DNA from: Tsukamurella sp. M9C
Lineage (GTDB): Bacteria > Actinomycetota > Actinomycetes > Mycobacteriales > Mycobacteriaceae
DNA length: 64,000 bases
Direction: 5' to 3'
Assembly: GCF_020169415.1 (NCBI RefSeq)
Contig: NZ_JAIULG010000011.1
Location: 27,801-91,800, forward strand
The notes below the pieces were generated by a model. That model was not told the DNA's origin. It saw only the letters and a program-made list of their open reading frames with translations, and ran no database searches. Below, piece by piece: positions 1 to 8,615 of the stretch; the first letter of the stretch is position 1; each line of letters opens with the position of its first letter. The position numbers were made by a program, and so were the translations under genes.

Positions 1-2
1 CG

Positions 3-185
3 AACATCGTCTACCCCGCGGCGCGACTGCCGGAGACGGCGCTCGCGGCGGGGATCCCGGTGATCGAGATCAACCCGGAGGCCACGCCACTCAGCGAGGC
101 CGCCTCGTACCACTGGCGGGGCACCGCCGCGACGACGCTGCCCGCCCTGGTCGCGGCGATCAACGCGGGCGCGGCTCGCCAGTAG
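3..185 (+). CDS. cobB: Sirtuin-type NAD-dependent protein deacylase, C-terminal end only
   Basis: Only the last 60 codons lie in the window; the gene starts upstream. The reading frame opens at base 3 and ends at TAG 183-185. The visible segment NIVYPAARLPETALAAG followed by IPVIEINPEATPLS is the typical end of the sirtuin Rossmann domain, where the IEINPE loop helps hold NAD. Sirtuins use NAD to remove acyl groups from lysines in the cytoplasm. The last 26 bases overlap the end of the convergent gene on the other strand. The catalytic His and zinc Cys lie outside the window, so the call rests on this tail alone. Confidence 0.8.
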   Translation, partial: NIVYPAARLPETALAAGIPVIEINPEATPLSEAASYHWRGTAATTLPALVAAINAGAARQ

Positions 186-1458
186 CGGGCGGCGCCGAAG
201 GCGCCTGCGGGCGCGGGGAGTCCGGCGGACTGTCGGACTTCCACTGGCCGATGACGCCGGGGCCGACCAGCGGCATGCCGCCCACGATCTCCTCGCCGTT
301 CTTCCGATCGATGAGGTACGCGGGCAGCCGGTGCCGGCCGTCGCCCTGACCGCGCTGCGCGCCCGCGCCGGCCGCCGGCATGCCGTAGGGCCCCGTCGAG
401 GGCCGCGCGCCCGTGGTGGTCGCTCCCGTTCCGACCTGCGGCGCCGCGGATCGCGCGACCGCGGCGTCCTGCCGCAGGCCGAGCGGCGAGGCGGTGCGCC
501 CGACGTCGCCGCGGCCGCCGATCCCCGACAGCCCGGCGCCGGTGCGGGCCGCAGACGTGACGGGGACGCCCGTGGACGGCGAGAGCAGCGACGACGGCGT
601 CGCGGTGTCGGCGAGCGGATCGTAGGTCGCGTCGTCCGTCGTCGGGTCGCTGCCACCCCCGAGCCCCTCGCCCGCGCCCGCGCCGGTGTCGCCGCCGCCG
701 GTGCCGCTCCCCGTTCCCGCGCCGCCACCCGTCCCCGTCCCCGTTCCCGTGCCGGTGCCGGTCTCGTCCGCGGCGGTGTCCGTGCCCGTCGTCGCAGTGT
801 CGACGGGGTCCGTCCCGGTCACCGCCGTGTCGGTCCCGGCACCGGTGCCCGTGTCCGTCGTCCCGCCGTCGCCCGCGCCGGCGCCGTCGGTCGGGGACAC
901 CGTCCCGGGCTCCGTCGGCGCCCCGGTGCCCGCGGCGTTGTTCTTGGTCGCCGCGGGCCCGACGTGGCGGAAGTCGGTGCGGCCGCGGCTCTCGCCCAGC
1001 GGCAGGGTGGACGCGGATGTCTGGACCGGCGCGGAGTAGGTGCTGCGCACGCTCTCCGCGACCTGGTTCCGATAGCCGGAGTTCGACCACGCCTCGTCGC
1101 GGGAGGGCGGATCGGGCAGGTCGCTGAACTTCCCGTTCGTGGTCGTCGCGGTGTCGGACAGATCCTCGACGTCGCCCACCAGCCGGCGCAGCGCGACGGC
1201 GTTCGTGTACGCGCGGTCGGTGTACTGGCCGATCTCGACGTACGACTGGTCCTTGGCCTCGCCGCGCCAGCGGGCGCTCAGGAGACCCGCGTCGCGCTGC
1301 AGCTCCGCCAGGCTGTCGGCGTGCGAGTTCCCCGCGCTGCCGATCGCACGCGCGTCCGCCGCGACCCCCGAACCGGAGAGCCCGCGCGCGAAGTGCCGTA
1401 TCTCGGAGACCGACATCTGCTCCCACGCGGTCTGACCGATGCCCTGGAAATCCGTCAC
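160..1458 (-). CDS. WXG100-like N-terminus with long Gly/Thr-rich linker; possible type VII secretion-associated protein
   Basis: About 432 residues from GTG at 1458; ATG at 1416 is an alternative start, and neither has a clear ribosome site. The open frame runs further upstream but would then cover the divergent shikimate-dehydrogenase-like gene. Residues 15-110 are helical with a WRGEA turn between two helices, which resembles WXG100/PPE-type secreted helical hairpins. Residues about 165-275 are low complexity, with Thr-Gly, Gly-Ala and Asp-Thr runs. Near the end a compact segment (HRLPAYLIDRKNGEEIVGG then MPLVGPGVIG, about 370-405) looks like the conserved C-terminal tag of many actinobacterial proteins encoded near ESX loci. 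No signal peptide or membrane segment is seen. Function is unknown; the secretion link is inference. Confidence 0.6.
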   Translation of the reverse strand: MTDFQGIGQTAWEQMSVSEIRHFARGLSGSGVAADARAIGSAGNSHADSLAELQRDAGLLSARWRGEAKDQSYVEIGQYTDRAYTNAVALRRLVGDVEDLSDTATTTNGKFSDLPDPPSRDEAWSNSGYRNQVAESVRSTYSAPVQTSASTLPLGESRGRTDFRHVGPAATKNNAAGTGAPTEPGTVSPTDGAGAGDGGTTDTGTGAGTDTAVTGTDPVDTATTGTDTAADETGTGTGTGTGTGGGAGTGSGTGGGDTGAGAGEGLGGGSDPTTDDATYDPLADTATPSSLLSPSTGVPVTSAARTGAGLSGIGGRGDVGRTASPLGLRQDAAVARSAAPQVGTGATTTGARPSTGPYGMPAAGAGAQRGQGDGRHRLPAYLIDRKNGEEIVGGMPLVGPGVIGQWKSDSPPDSPRPQAPSAPPATGEPRPR

Positions 1459-1518
1459 ATCAATTGGACGCACCAGGTGCGCCCGCGGTTCCCGATCCGC
1501 CGGATTAGGGTGAGCGGG

Positions 1519-2343
1519 GTGAACGACTCGATCGCCATGCCCGACCGCGACACCGTGCTGTGCATGTCGCTGTCCGGCCGACCCAGCAGCATCGGCACCC
1601 GGTTCCACAACTACCTGTACCGCGAGCTCGGCCTGAACTACCTCTACAAGGCCTTCACCACCTCGGACCTGCCCGCGGCCATCGGCGGCGTGCGGGCGCT
1701 CGGCGTGCGGGGTTGCGCGATCTCGATGCCGTTCAAGGAGGCCGTGATCGAGCTGGTCGACGTGATGGAGCCGTCGGCGAGTGCGATCGACTCGGTCAAC
1801 ACGATCGTCAACGAGGACGGCGTGCTGCACGCGTACAACACCGATTACGCCGCGGTCGCCTCCCTGCTGGCCTCGCACGGCGTCGATCCGACGCTCCCCG
1901 TCGCGGTCCGCGGCTCGGGCGGCATGGCGAAGGCCGTGGTCGCCGCCCTGCGCGACCACGGCTGCGCCGACGTGACCGTGGTGGCCCGCAACGCGGGCGC
2001 CGGTTCCGCGCTCGCGGACCTGTACGGCTTCCGACACGCGACCGAGGCGCCCGACGGTGCGCGGGTCCTCGTCAACGCGACACCCGTCGGCATGGCGGGC
2101 GGTCCGGCGGCCGAGGACCTCTCCTTCCCGGCGGCGCTCATCGCGGCGGCGGACACCGTCTTCGACGTGGTGGCGATGCCGCCCGAGACGCCGCTGGTGC
2201 GGGCCGGGCGCGCCGCGGGCACGACGGTGATCACCGGTGCGGAGGTCATCGCGCTGCAGGCCGCGGAGCAGTTCGTGCTCTACACGGGCGTCCGCCCCGA
2301 CCCCGAGCTGGTCCGGGTGGCGTCGGAGTACTCGCGCGCCTGA
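1519..2343 (+). CDS. Shikimate 5-dehydrogenase-like NADP-dependent oxidoreductase
   Basis: 274 residues from GTG 1519; GTG 1510 and ATG 1537 are alternatives in frame. The protein has the two-domain AroE fold. The substrate-domain catalytic Lys sits in AISMPFKEAV (about residue 72), the Asn/Asp pair follows in VNTIVNE and YNTDY, and the dinucleotide loop is RGSGGMAKAV (about 131-140). The N-terminal substrate motif GRPSSIGTRFHN differs from the Ser-x-Ser-x-x-x-His-Asn motif of true AroE. It is closer to the non-canonical shikimate-dehydrogenase-like group typified by Haemophilus HI0607. It may act on shikimate or a related compound slowly, so no symbol is given. It is divergent from the WXG100-like gene, so the roughly 60-base gap holds both promoters. 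Confidence 0.75.
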   Translation: MNDSIAMPDRDTVLCMSLSGRPSSIGTRFHNYLYRELGLNYLYKAFTTSDLPAAIGGVRALGVRGCAISMPFKEAVIELVDVMEPSASAIDSVNTIVNEDGVLHAYNTDYAAVASLLASHGVDPTLPVAVRGSGGMAKAVVAALRDHGCADVTVVARNAGAGSALADLYGFRHATEAPDGARVLVNATPVGMAGGPAAEDLSFPAALIAAADTVFDVVAMPPETPLVRAGRAAGTTVITGAEVIALQAAEQFVLYTGVRPDPELVRVASEYSRA

Positions 2344-2370
2344 TCCGGGGTCGCCCGGGTGTCGGGCGGC

Positions 2371-5300
2371 CTACTCCGTATCGATGTCGAGCCCGACGGG
2401 CTCCCACAGCTCGACGGAGCCGTCGTCGGCGCGCTCGCCGACGGTGAGGGCGCGCTGCAGGGTCAGCGGGCGGACGCCCCGGCGGTCCAGCGCCTGCACC
2501 ACGACGGACATCGCGGCGTCGGCGTCGGTCGCGAAGACGGACTCGCGGACGCGGACGAACTCCCAGCCGCACCGTCGGAGCTCGCGCTCGCGCTCGATGT
2601 CGGACCGGGCCTGCTCGGGCGTCGAGGCGAAGTCGGCGCTGTCGCACTCGACGGCGAGCCGGCCCTGCTCGCCGGTGACCACGAGGTCGATGGAGCGGTT
2701 GTTCACCACGACCTTCGGGTTGACGTGGTAGCCCATGTCGCGCAGCCGCACGAAGACCTGCTGCTCGAAGAGGTTGTCGAAGGGCTCGACGCGACGATCC
2801 GTCGGCACGTCGGGCGGCATCGGCTGCGCCACTTCGACGTCCGCACGGGTGACGTAGCGCAGCAGCGAGGCGCGCAGGTCGTTCGCCTTGAGGTCCTGCT
2901 CGTCGACGGACGTGAACAGCCACAGCTGATCGCGGGCGCGGGACGCGGCGACGTTGAACCGGCGCTGGAAGTCGCGGCCGGTCAGCGCGCGGAAGCGGTA
3001 GTCCGGCGCGACGACCATCGACAGGAGCACGACGTCACGCTCGTCGCCCTGGAAGTCGGGGGGCGTACCCACGCGCAGGCGACGGGCGTCCCACTCGTCG
3101 GGGTCGATGCTCTCGCGCAGCCGCCGGTACAGCTCGTCGACCTGCCCCTGGCCCTGCAGCGCGATCACGCCGAAGGTGCGTCCGGCGTAGAGCGGGTCGG
3201 CGAAGCAGCGCACCAACTGGTCGACGATGGCCTGCGCCTCCGTCGGGTTGCTGATCCGCGCGCCCTCGCCCACGACCTTCGCCTTCGGCACGTGCGTGAC
3301 GCGCAGGGGGACGGGGCGGTCGGCGCCGTAGTGCCGCACCGGGATCAGCGGCGCATCGCTGTAGAACTGCCGCGAGCTGAAGTCGATGATCTCCGGCATG
3401 CACCGGAAGTGCTCGCGGAGCCGCACGGTGTGCCCGAAGCGGGTGCGCAGCAGGGTGAACAGGCTGGACCGCGGGGTCAGCGAGTCGCGCAGGTAGGGCG
3501 GGATGTCGGGCAGCTGGGCGTCCAACCGGGCGAAGACGTCGTCGAGGCTGACGCCGGTGAACGCCGAGGGCGCGCACTGGTTCTCGTCGCCCACGACGAT
3601 CACGCGCGGAGCGAGCCACAGCAGGAAGGAGCTGGTGATGTCGGCCTGGCTGGCCTCGTCGACGATGACCACGTCGAAGGCGTTGCGCTCCGGGGAGATC
3701 GACGCGACGACCTGCGAGATCGGCATGATCCACGCGGGGACGGCGGACTGCGCCTGCCGCATCGCCTCGCGCGCCGCGACGCGGAAGCGCTCGGCGTGCC
3801 GGCCGGAGCCGCGCCCGATCGAGGAGACATGGTCGCGGTAGGCGTGCAGCGCCTGGATCTCGTCGAAGGTCATGCGGCGCAGGCACTGCCGCCACGCGCT
3901 CGCCGTCGCGATCCGGGTGGTGTAGTGCGCCACGTCCTGCTCCGCGGCCTGCAGGTCGGCCTCGAGCTGGGCGTCGTCGCCGGGGTGCACGCGGGACGCG
4001 GCCCAGGTGACCGCGCGGCGCCACGACCAGGCCGCGGCCAGTTCGGGCACCCGGACGTCCCACACGGGGTCGTCGGCGGTGCGGGCGACGAGGTCGAACA
4101 GGGCGGGCGCCTTGGTCCGCAGGCGCAGCGCGAGGAGGTCCAGCGCGCCGCGGTCGTCGCGCTCGGCGCGGGCGGCGTCCCAGGCGCGGCGGGCGTCGCG
4201 GATCGCGGGGTACTTGTAGCCGCGCAGGGCGGCGACCATCGCGTCGCCCTCGGGCGACGGTCCGCGCTCGACCATCTCCTGCACCTGCACCCGGATGGCG
4301 TCGAGCCGGCTGTGCGCGTCGCGCGCACCGGCGGCGGCGGAGATCGCGATCACCTGGCGGGCGGTCTGATCCGTCTCGGCGAGGTCCTTGGGTCGCGGCG
4401 CGTGCTCGGAGAGGGCCTGCATGGCCTCCACCAGGCGATCCCGTTCGGCGACGAGGCGCACGACGGTGCGTGCGCGCAGCAGCTGGTCGGCGGCCTGGCT
4501 GAGCCGCTCGCTGCGGCCCCGGGTCGCGGTGCGCCCGGACGGGTCGGTCGCGGGCGCCTCGAGCCCCAGCGCGCGCAGCACGTCGCCGACGCGGCCGATC
4601 ACGTCCTCGACCTTGAGATGCTGTGCGGCGGCGCGCAGGTGCGCCTTGTCGGCCCCGTCGACACCGTCGACGACGATGCCGAGACCGGTCGCCTCGAACT
4701 GCTTCTGCTCGGGCTTGCGGAACCGCTTGCGCGGCTCGTTGCCCAGGGAGAGGTGGCGCGCGTAGTCCTCGATCGCGGCGCGATCGTTGGCGTCCGGGGT
4801 GTCGCTGAGCTGGACGACGACGCCCTCGAGCTCGCCGTCGGCGTTGCGGGCCGTGGCGATCTGCTCCTCCAGGCCGCCCAACCTCGCGGCGAGGTGCGCG
4901 CGGTCCCCGATGAGCATGTCCTCGGCCAGCAGCTGCGCGGACGGCGGGTAGCGGCGCACCCGCCCCACGAGTTCGTGGATCAGGTCGGCGCGGGCCCGGA
5001 TCACGGCGAGGCGATCGGCGTCGACGCCGCCGAGGACGTGCGTCAGCGCGCCGCTGTCGGCGCCCGCCAACGGGGAATCGGCGAGGGTGGCGCACAGCGC
5101 CTCGAGCTCGTCGGCGTCGGGGACCTCGGAGAGGTTCGGAAGGTTGTGCGCGAGGCGGCGCGAGAAGTTCTCGTCGTTGCGCCGCAGCAGGGCGACGAGG
5201 CGGTCGAAATCGCGGGTGTCGAGCGGGGGCACCGCGCCGTCGACGGGGCCGGGCAGCCAGGAGTACTTGTCGGCGTCCCGGCGGACCTGGGCGACGATCT

Positions 5301-6588
5301 CCGCCGGCTTGCCGGAGTAGGCCGACGCCAGCCAGTCGGAGTCCTCGCTCTCGGCGGTGCGCAGCGACCAGACCTCGCGGACCAGCTCCTCGCGGCGCTC
5401 GATCGCGCGGTCCCGCTTGGCCCGCAGGTCGCGGATCTCGGCGTCGGCGAGGGCCTCGGAGTACGTGGACTTGCGGGTGGCGATCTCCGTGACCGACGCG
5501 GCGAGCGAGGCCGAGCCGTCCTTGGTCACGTCGGTGACGGACACGACCAGCTGGCGCACCTCCGGCGGCAGCTTCTCCTCGAGCACGGCGAGGGCCTGCG
5601 CCTTCTCGGAGACGACCAGCACGCGCTGCCCCTTGGCGAGCAGCGCGGCCAGCAGGTTCGCGATGGTGTGGGTCTTGCCGGTCCCGGGCGGTCCCTCGAC
5701 CACGACGCCGGAGTCGGCGCCCATGTGCGCCAGGATGTCCCGCTGCTCGACGTTGGACGGCAGCACGTAGTAGGCCTCGTCCAGGAGCTCGAGCGGGCTC
5801 ATCGCGCCGTCCACCGCGAGCTGCCGGATCCGCTCCTCCGAGCTCACGCCCTCGACGAGCTGCGCGAGCCCGATCGGCACGTCGCGCTCGGGGTCGGCGA
5901 CGTCGGCCTTCATCGCGTCGTAGAAGCCGAGCAGGGGCGCCGAGCCGCGGGTGCGGAGGACGAGCGCCGGCGCGAACTCGACGTGCGCTCCCCCGTCCTT
6001 CGCCGCGGCGCCGAGCCACGTCGACGTGAACTCCTGGCACGCGGGATCGAGCACGGTGCGGGCGTTCTCGCGCAGCTCCGTCTGCAGTTCGGCGGAGCCG
6101 GAGAGGTCGAAGGACGGGAGCCCGGCCAGCAGCAGCGAGTCCTCGACGCGCGGCACGGAGTCGCGCGGGAGCACGACCGTCAGCCGCTTGCCGCGCCGGT
6201 CGCGCTCGAGCAGCACGGGCTGCGTGAGGAGGTGCGCGCGGATGGCGGTGTCACCGTCGCGGGCGGTGAGCAGGCCGGAGGCGAGCACCAGCTCCACCGA
6301 CTCCGGGTGGTCGGTCAGCTCGTCGAAGACGCGCAGCAGCCGGGAGTGCGGCGAGTCCGGGGCGTCGTCACGCGGCACCGTGAAGATGGTGGCGCCGGGC
6401 TTGGCGTCGGCGTCCCAGCTGTCGGTGAGGGCACCGTCGCCGGTGAGCGGCAGCACCGCGAGGTGATCGTCGAGGTCCCGCGTCACGACGGACCGGGACC
6501 GGATCAGCTCGTCCAGGTACTGCAGCAGACGGACGACGCGATCCCGACGGCCACCGGGGCCGTCGCCCTGGTCACCGGCGGCGGTCAT
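2371..6588 (-). CDS. Large SF1 (UPF1/DNA2-like) helicase fused to a C-terminal PD-(D/E)XK/Vsr-type nuclease domain
   Basis: 1405 residues from ATG 6588. The N-terminal 290 residues are a DUF4011-like region. Walker A is GPPGTGKTHT at about 299-308. A long helical insertion (about 380-900) separates it from Walker B VVIVDEASQAD at about 973-983. Then come VVGDENQ (about 999), a motif with REHFRCMPEII, and motif VI FNVAASRARDQLWLF (about 1210). Residues about 1265-1350 form a nuclease-like domain: FEQQVFVRLRDMGYHVNPK, then IDLVV and LAVECDS, matching the Asp and Glu-x-Asp pattern of Vsr/DUF559-type endonucleases. Helicase-Vsr fusions occur in single-gene phage-defence systems (the Hhe type), which is family knowledge and not proof here. 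The gene stands alone. The AT-rich upstream gap (6640-6690) probably holds its promoter. Confidence 0.82.
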   Translation of the reverse strand: MTAAGDQGDGPGGRRDRVVRLLQYLDELIRSRSVVTRDLDDHLAVLPLTGDGALTDSWDADAKPGATIFTVPRDDAPDSPHSRLLRVFDELTDHPESVELVLASGLLTARDGDTAIRAHLLTQPVLLERDRRGKRLTVVLPRDSVPRVEDSLLLAGLPSFDLSGSAELQTELRENARTVLDPACQEFTSTWLGAAAKDGGAHVEFAPALVLRTRGSAPLLGFYDAMKADVADPERDVPIGLAQLVEGVSSEERIRQLAVDGAMSPLELLDEAYYVLPSNVEQRDILAHMGADSGVVVEGPPGTGKTHTIANLLAALLAKGQRVLVVSEKAQALAVLEEKLPPEVRQLVVSVTDVTKDGSASLAASVTEIATRKSTYSEALADAEIRDLRAKRDRAIERREELVREVWSLRTAESEDSDWLASAYSGKPAEIVAQVRRDADKYSWLPGPVDGAVPPLDTRDFDRLVALLRRNDENFSRRLAHNLPNLSEVPDADELEALCATLADSPLAGADSGALTHVLGGVDADRLAVIRARADLIHELVGRVRRYPPSAQLLAEDMLIGDRAHLAARLGGLEEQIATARNADGELEGVVVQLSDTPDANDRAAIEDYARHLSLGNEPRKRFRKPEQKQFEATGLGIVVDGVDGADKAHLRAAAQHLKVEDVIGRVGDVLRALGLEAPATDPSGRTATRGRSERLSQAADQLLRARTVVRLVAERDRLVEAMQALSEHAPRPKDLAETDQTARQVIAISAAAGARDAHSRLDAIRVQVQEMVERGPSPEGDAMVAALRGYKYPAIRDARRAWDAARAERDDRGALDLLALRLRTKAPALFDLVARTADDPVWDVRVPELAAAWSWRRAVTWAASRVHPGDDAQLEADLQAAEQDVAHYTTRIATASAWRQCLRRMTFDEIQALHAYRDHVSSIGRGSGRHAERFRVAAREAMRQAQSAVPAWIMPISQVVASISPERNAFDVVIVDEASQADITSSFLLWLAPRVIVVGDENQCAPSAFTGVSLDDVFARLDAQLPDIPPYLRDSLTPRSSLFTLLRTRFGHTVRLREHFRCMPEIIDFSSRQFYSDAPLIPVRHYGADRPVPLRVTHVPKAKVVGEGARISNPTEAQAIVDQLVRCFADPLYAGRTFGVIALQGQGQVDELYRRLRESIDPDEWDARRLRVGTPPDFQGDERDVVLLSMVVAPDYRFRALTGRDFQRRFNVAASRARDQLWLFTSVDEQDLKANDLRASLLRYVTRADVEVAQPMPPDVPTDRRVEPFDNLFEQQVFVRLRDMGYHVNPKVVVNNRSIDLVVTGEQGRLAVECDSADFASTPEQARSDIERERELRRCGWEFVRVRESVFATDADAAMSVVVQALDRRGVRPLTLQRALTVGERADDGSVELWEPVGLDIDTE

Positions 6589-6697
6589 GCGCTCCTCGAG
6601 TCTCTCGGGTCGGCCGCAGCCGACAGTCGGCGCGCCCGGGTCGAGCTACACCTTGACTAAAGGTTAATACATCTGTGAGCAAACGCCGACACGCTCG

Positions 6698-8509
6698 TCA
6701 CCGCTTGCGGCCCGCGCGGAAACGCTGCTTGCCCGCGCTCGGCCGGCCCGACGGTGCGCCCGGGTCGCGCTCGAGGTTGATCAGCTGACCCGAGATGCGG
6801 GTCCGCTCCAACGCGTCGAAGACGTCCCGGTCCAGATCGTCCGGCAGCTCCACGATGCTGTGATCCGGGCGGATGCTGATGTGCCCGAAGTCGCTGCGCC
6901 GCAGCCCGCCCTCGTTGGCGATCGCGCCGACGATCTGCGACGGGGTGGCGTGCTGCCGCTTCCCCACCGCGATCCGGTACGGCACCATCGGGCGGCCCGT
7001 CTTGCGATGGGTCGACGGCTCCCGGTCGTGATCCCGGTCCCGGCCCCGGGCGGGCCGGGCGTCGCGGTCACCGAAGTCGCGGTCCTTGCGGTCGCGGGCG
7101 TTGCGCTCGCGCTCCGGCGGATCGGGCTTGAGCAGGAACGAGGCACCGTCGCGCGACTGCAGCGCCAGCGCCGCGGCCACGTCGACCAGGGGCACGTCGT
7201 TGGCGCCCACGTAGTCCTCGATCAGCCTGCGGAACATCTGCAGGTGGTCGTTGGTGAGATTCTCGGTGATGGACTCGCCGAACTTCTCCACGCGGTGCGC
7301 GTTGACGTCCTCGACCGACGGCAGCCCCATCTCGGTGAGCGGCTGCCGGGTGGCCTTCTCGATGGCGCGCAACAGGTGCCGCTCGCGCGGGGTCACGAAG
7401 AGCAGGGCGTCGCCCTTGCGGCCGGCACGGCCGGTACGGCCGATCCGGTGCACGTAGGACTCGGTGTCGTGCGGGATGTCGTAGTTCACGACGTGGCTGA
7501 TCCGCTCGACGTCGAGGCCGCGGGCGGCGACGTCGGTGGCGACGAGGATGTCGATCTTGCCCTCTTTGAGCTGGCCGATCGTGCGCTCGCGCTGCGCCTG
7601 CACGATGTCGCCGTTGATCGCGGCGGCCGCGTGCCCGCGGGCACGCAGCTTCTCGGCGAGCTCCTCGGTGGCCGACTTGGTGCGGACGAAGATGATCATC
7701 CCGTCGAACTCCTCCACCTCGAGGAGGCGGGTGAGCGCGTCGAGCTTGCGCTGGTGCGCGACCTGCAGGTAGCGCTGCGTGATGTTCGACGCCGTCGCCG
7801 TCTTCGACTTGACGGTGACCTCGACCGGGTCGTGCAGGTACTTTTTGGAGATCTTGCGGATCGCCGGCGGCATGGTCGCCGAGAACAGCGCGACCTGCTT
7901 GAACTCCGGGGTGTCGGCGAGGATCCGCTCGACGTCCTCCTGGAAGCCCATGGTGAGCATCTCGTCGGCCTCGTCGAGCACCAGGAACTCGAGGTTCGAC
8001 AGGTCGAGGGTGCCCTTGGAGAGGTGGTCGATCACGCGGCCCGGGGTACCGACGATGATCTGCGCGCCGCGGCGCAGGCCCGAGAGCTGCACGCCGTAGC
8101 TCTGGCCACCGTAGATCGGCAGGACGGTGATGTTGGGCATGTGCACTGCGTACTTGCCGAAGGCCTCCGACACCTGCAGCGCGAGCTCGCGGGTGGGGGC
8201 CAGCACGAGCGCCTGCGGCTTGCGGCTGTCTCCGTCGATCTTGGAGAGCACGGGCACGGCGAACGCGGCGGTCTTACCGGTGCCGGTCTGCGCGAGGCCG
8301 ACGACGTCGCTGCCGGAGAGCAGCGGCGGGATGGTGGCGGCCTGGATCGGCGAGGGGTTCTCGTAGCCGACCTCGGCGAGAGCGCGCAGCACGCGCTCAT
8401 CGATTCCGAGGTCGAGGAAGGTCACCGGTTCGGCTTCGTTCTCCGGAGCCTGCGCGTCGTTGACGACGGCGGCGGGGGCGGTGCGCTCAGCACCGAATTC
8501 ATCAGACAT
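6698..8509 (-). CDS. deaD: DEAD-box ATP-dependent RNA helicase, DeaD/CsdA type
   Basis: 603 residues. All DEAD-box motifs are present: the Q-motif region with YENPSPIQ, Walker A AQTGTGKT (about 70-77), PTRELA, GTPGR, VLDEADEM (about 175-182), FSATMP (about 209), RGLD, and HRIGRTGRAG (about 357). Residues about 440-500 are rich in Arg, Asp and Glu. A DbpA-type RNA-binding domain follows (about 500-575) with the segment VGAIANEGGLRR. A basic tail rich in Arg and Lys ends the protein. Such helicases unwind RNA during ribosome assembly, mRNA decay and cold adaptation. The gene is divergent from the acyl-CoA ligase gene across about 100 bases that contain a perfect inverted repeat. Confidence 0.95.
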   Translation of the reverse strand: MSDEFGAERTAPAAVVNDAQAPENEAEPVTFLDLGIDERVLRALAEVGYENPSPIQAATIPPLLSGSDVVGLAQTGTGKTAAFAVPVLSKIDGDSRKPQALVLAPTRELALQVSEAFGKYAVHMPNITVLPIYGGQSYGVQLSGLRRGAQIIVGTPGRVIDHLSKGTLDLSNLEFLVLDEADEMLTMGFQEDVERILADTPEFKQVALFSATMPPAIRKISKKYLHDPVEVTVKSKTATASNITQRYLQVAHQRKLDALTRLLEVEEFDGMIIFVRTKSATEELAEKLRARGHAAAAINGDIVQAQRERTIGQLKEGKIDILVATDVAARGLDVERISHVVNYDIPHDTESYVHRIGRTGRAGRKGDALLFVTPRERHLLRAIEKATRQPLTEMGLPSVEDVNAHRVEKFGESITENLTNDHLQMFRRLIEDYVGANDVPLVDVAAALALQSRDGASFLLKPDPPERERNARDRKDRDFGDRDARPARGRDRDHDREPSTHRKTGRPMVPYRIAVGKRQHATPSQIVGAIANEGGLRRSDFGHISIRPDHSIVELPDDLDRDVFDALERTRISGQLINLERDPGAPSGRPSAGKQRFRAGRKR

Positions 8510-8551
8510 TGTTTCCCCAGCATAAGCGGTATCCGCCGCGCACGCGAAACA

Positions 8552-8578
8552 CTATCGGAATCGGACATCCTCCGATAG
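8552..8578. promoter_or_regulatory. Inverted repeat in the divergent deaD / fadD15 promoter gap; candidate operator
   Basis: Arms CTATCGGA (8552-8559) and TCCGATAG (8571-8578) match perfectly across an 11-base spacer that carries a third copy of ATCGGA. The repeat lies between the two divergent start codons, closer to the ligase gene. Its spacing fits a dimeric repressor or a short attenuator hairpin. The protein that would bind is not known, and no regulator gene is adjacent. Confidence 0.45.
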
Positions 8579-8615
8579 GTTGTGCTCATTCCACTATCTG
8601 CATGAGGAGATGAAG

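Noticed and set aside
686..1039. A Pro/Val-rich plus-strand frame
   Set aside because: It is the mirror of the Thr/Gly repeat region of the minus-strand WXG100-like gene.
1459..2037. N-terminal extension of the WXG100-like gene
   Set aside because: The extension would overlap the divergent shikimate-dehydrogenase-like gene and has Arg/Asp/His-rich shadow composition.
2359..6660. A 1433-codon plus-strand frame
   Set aside because: It is antisense to the helicase-nuclease gene, whose motifs are unmistakable.
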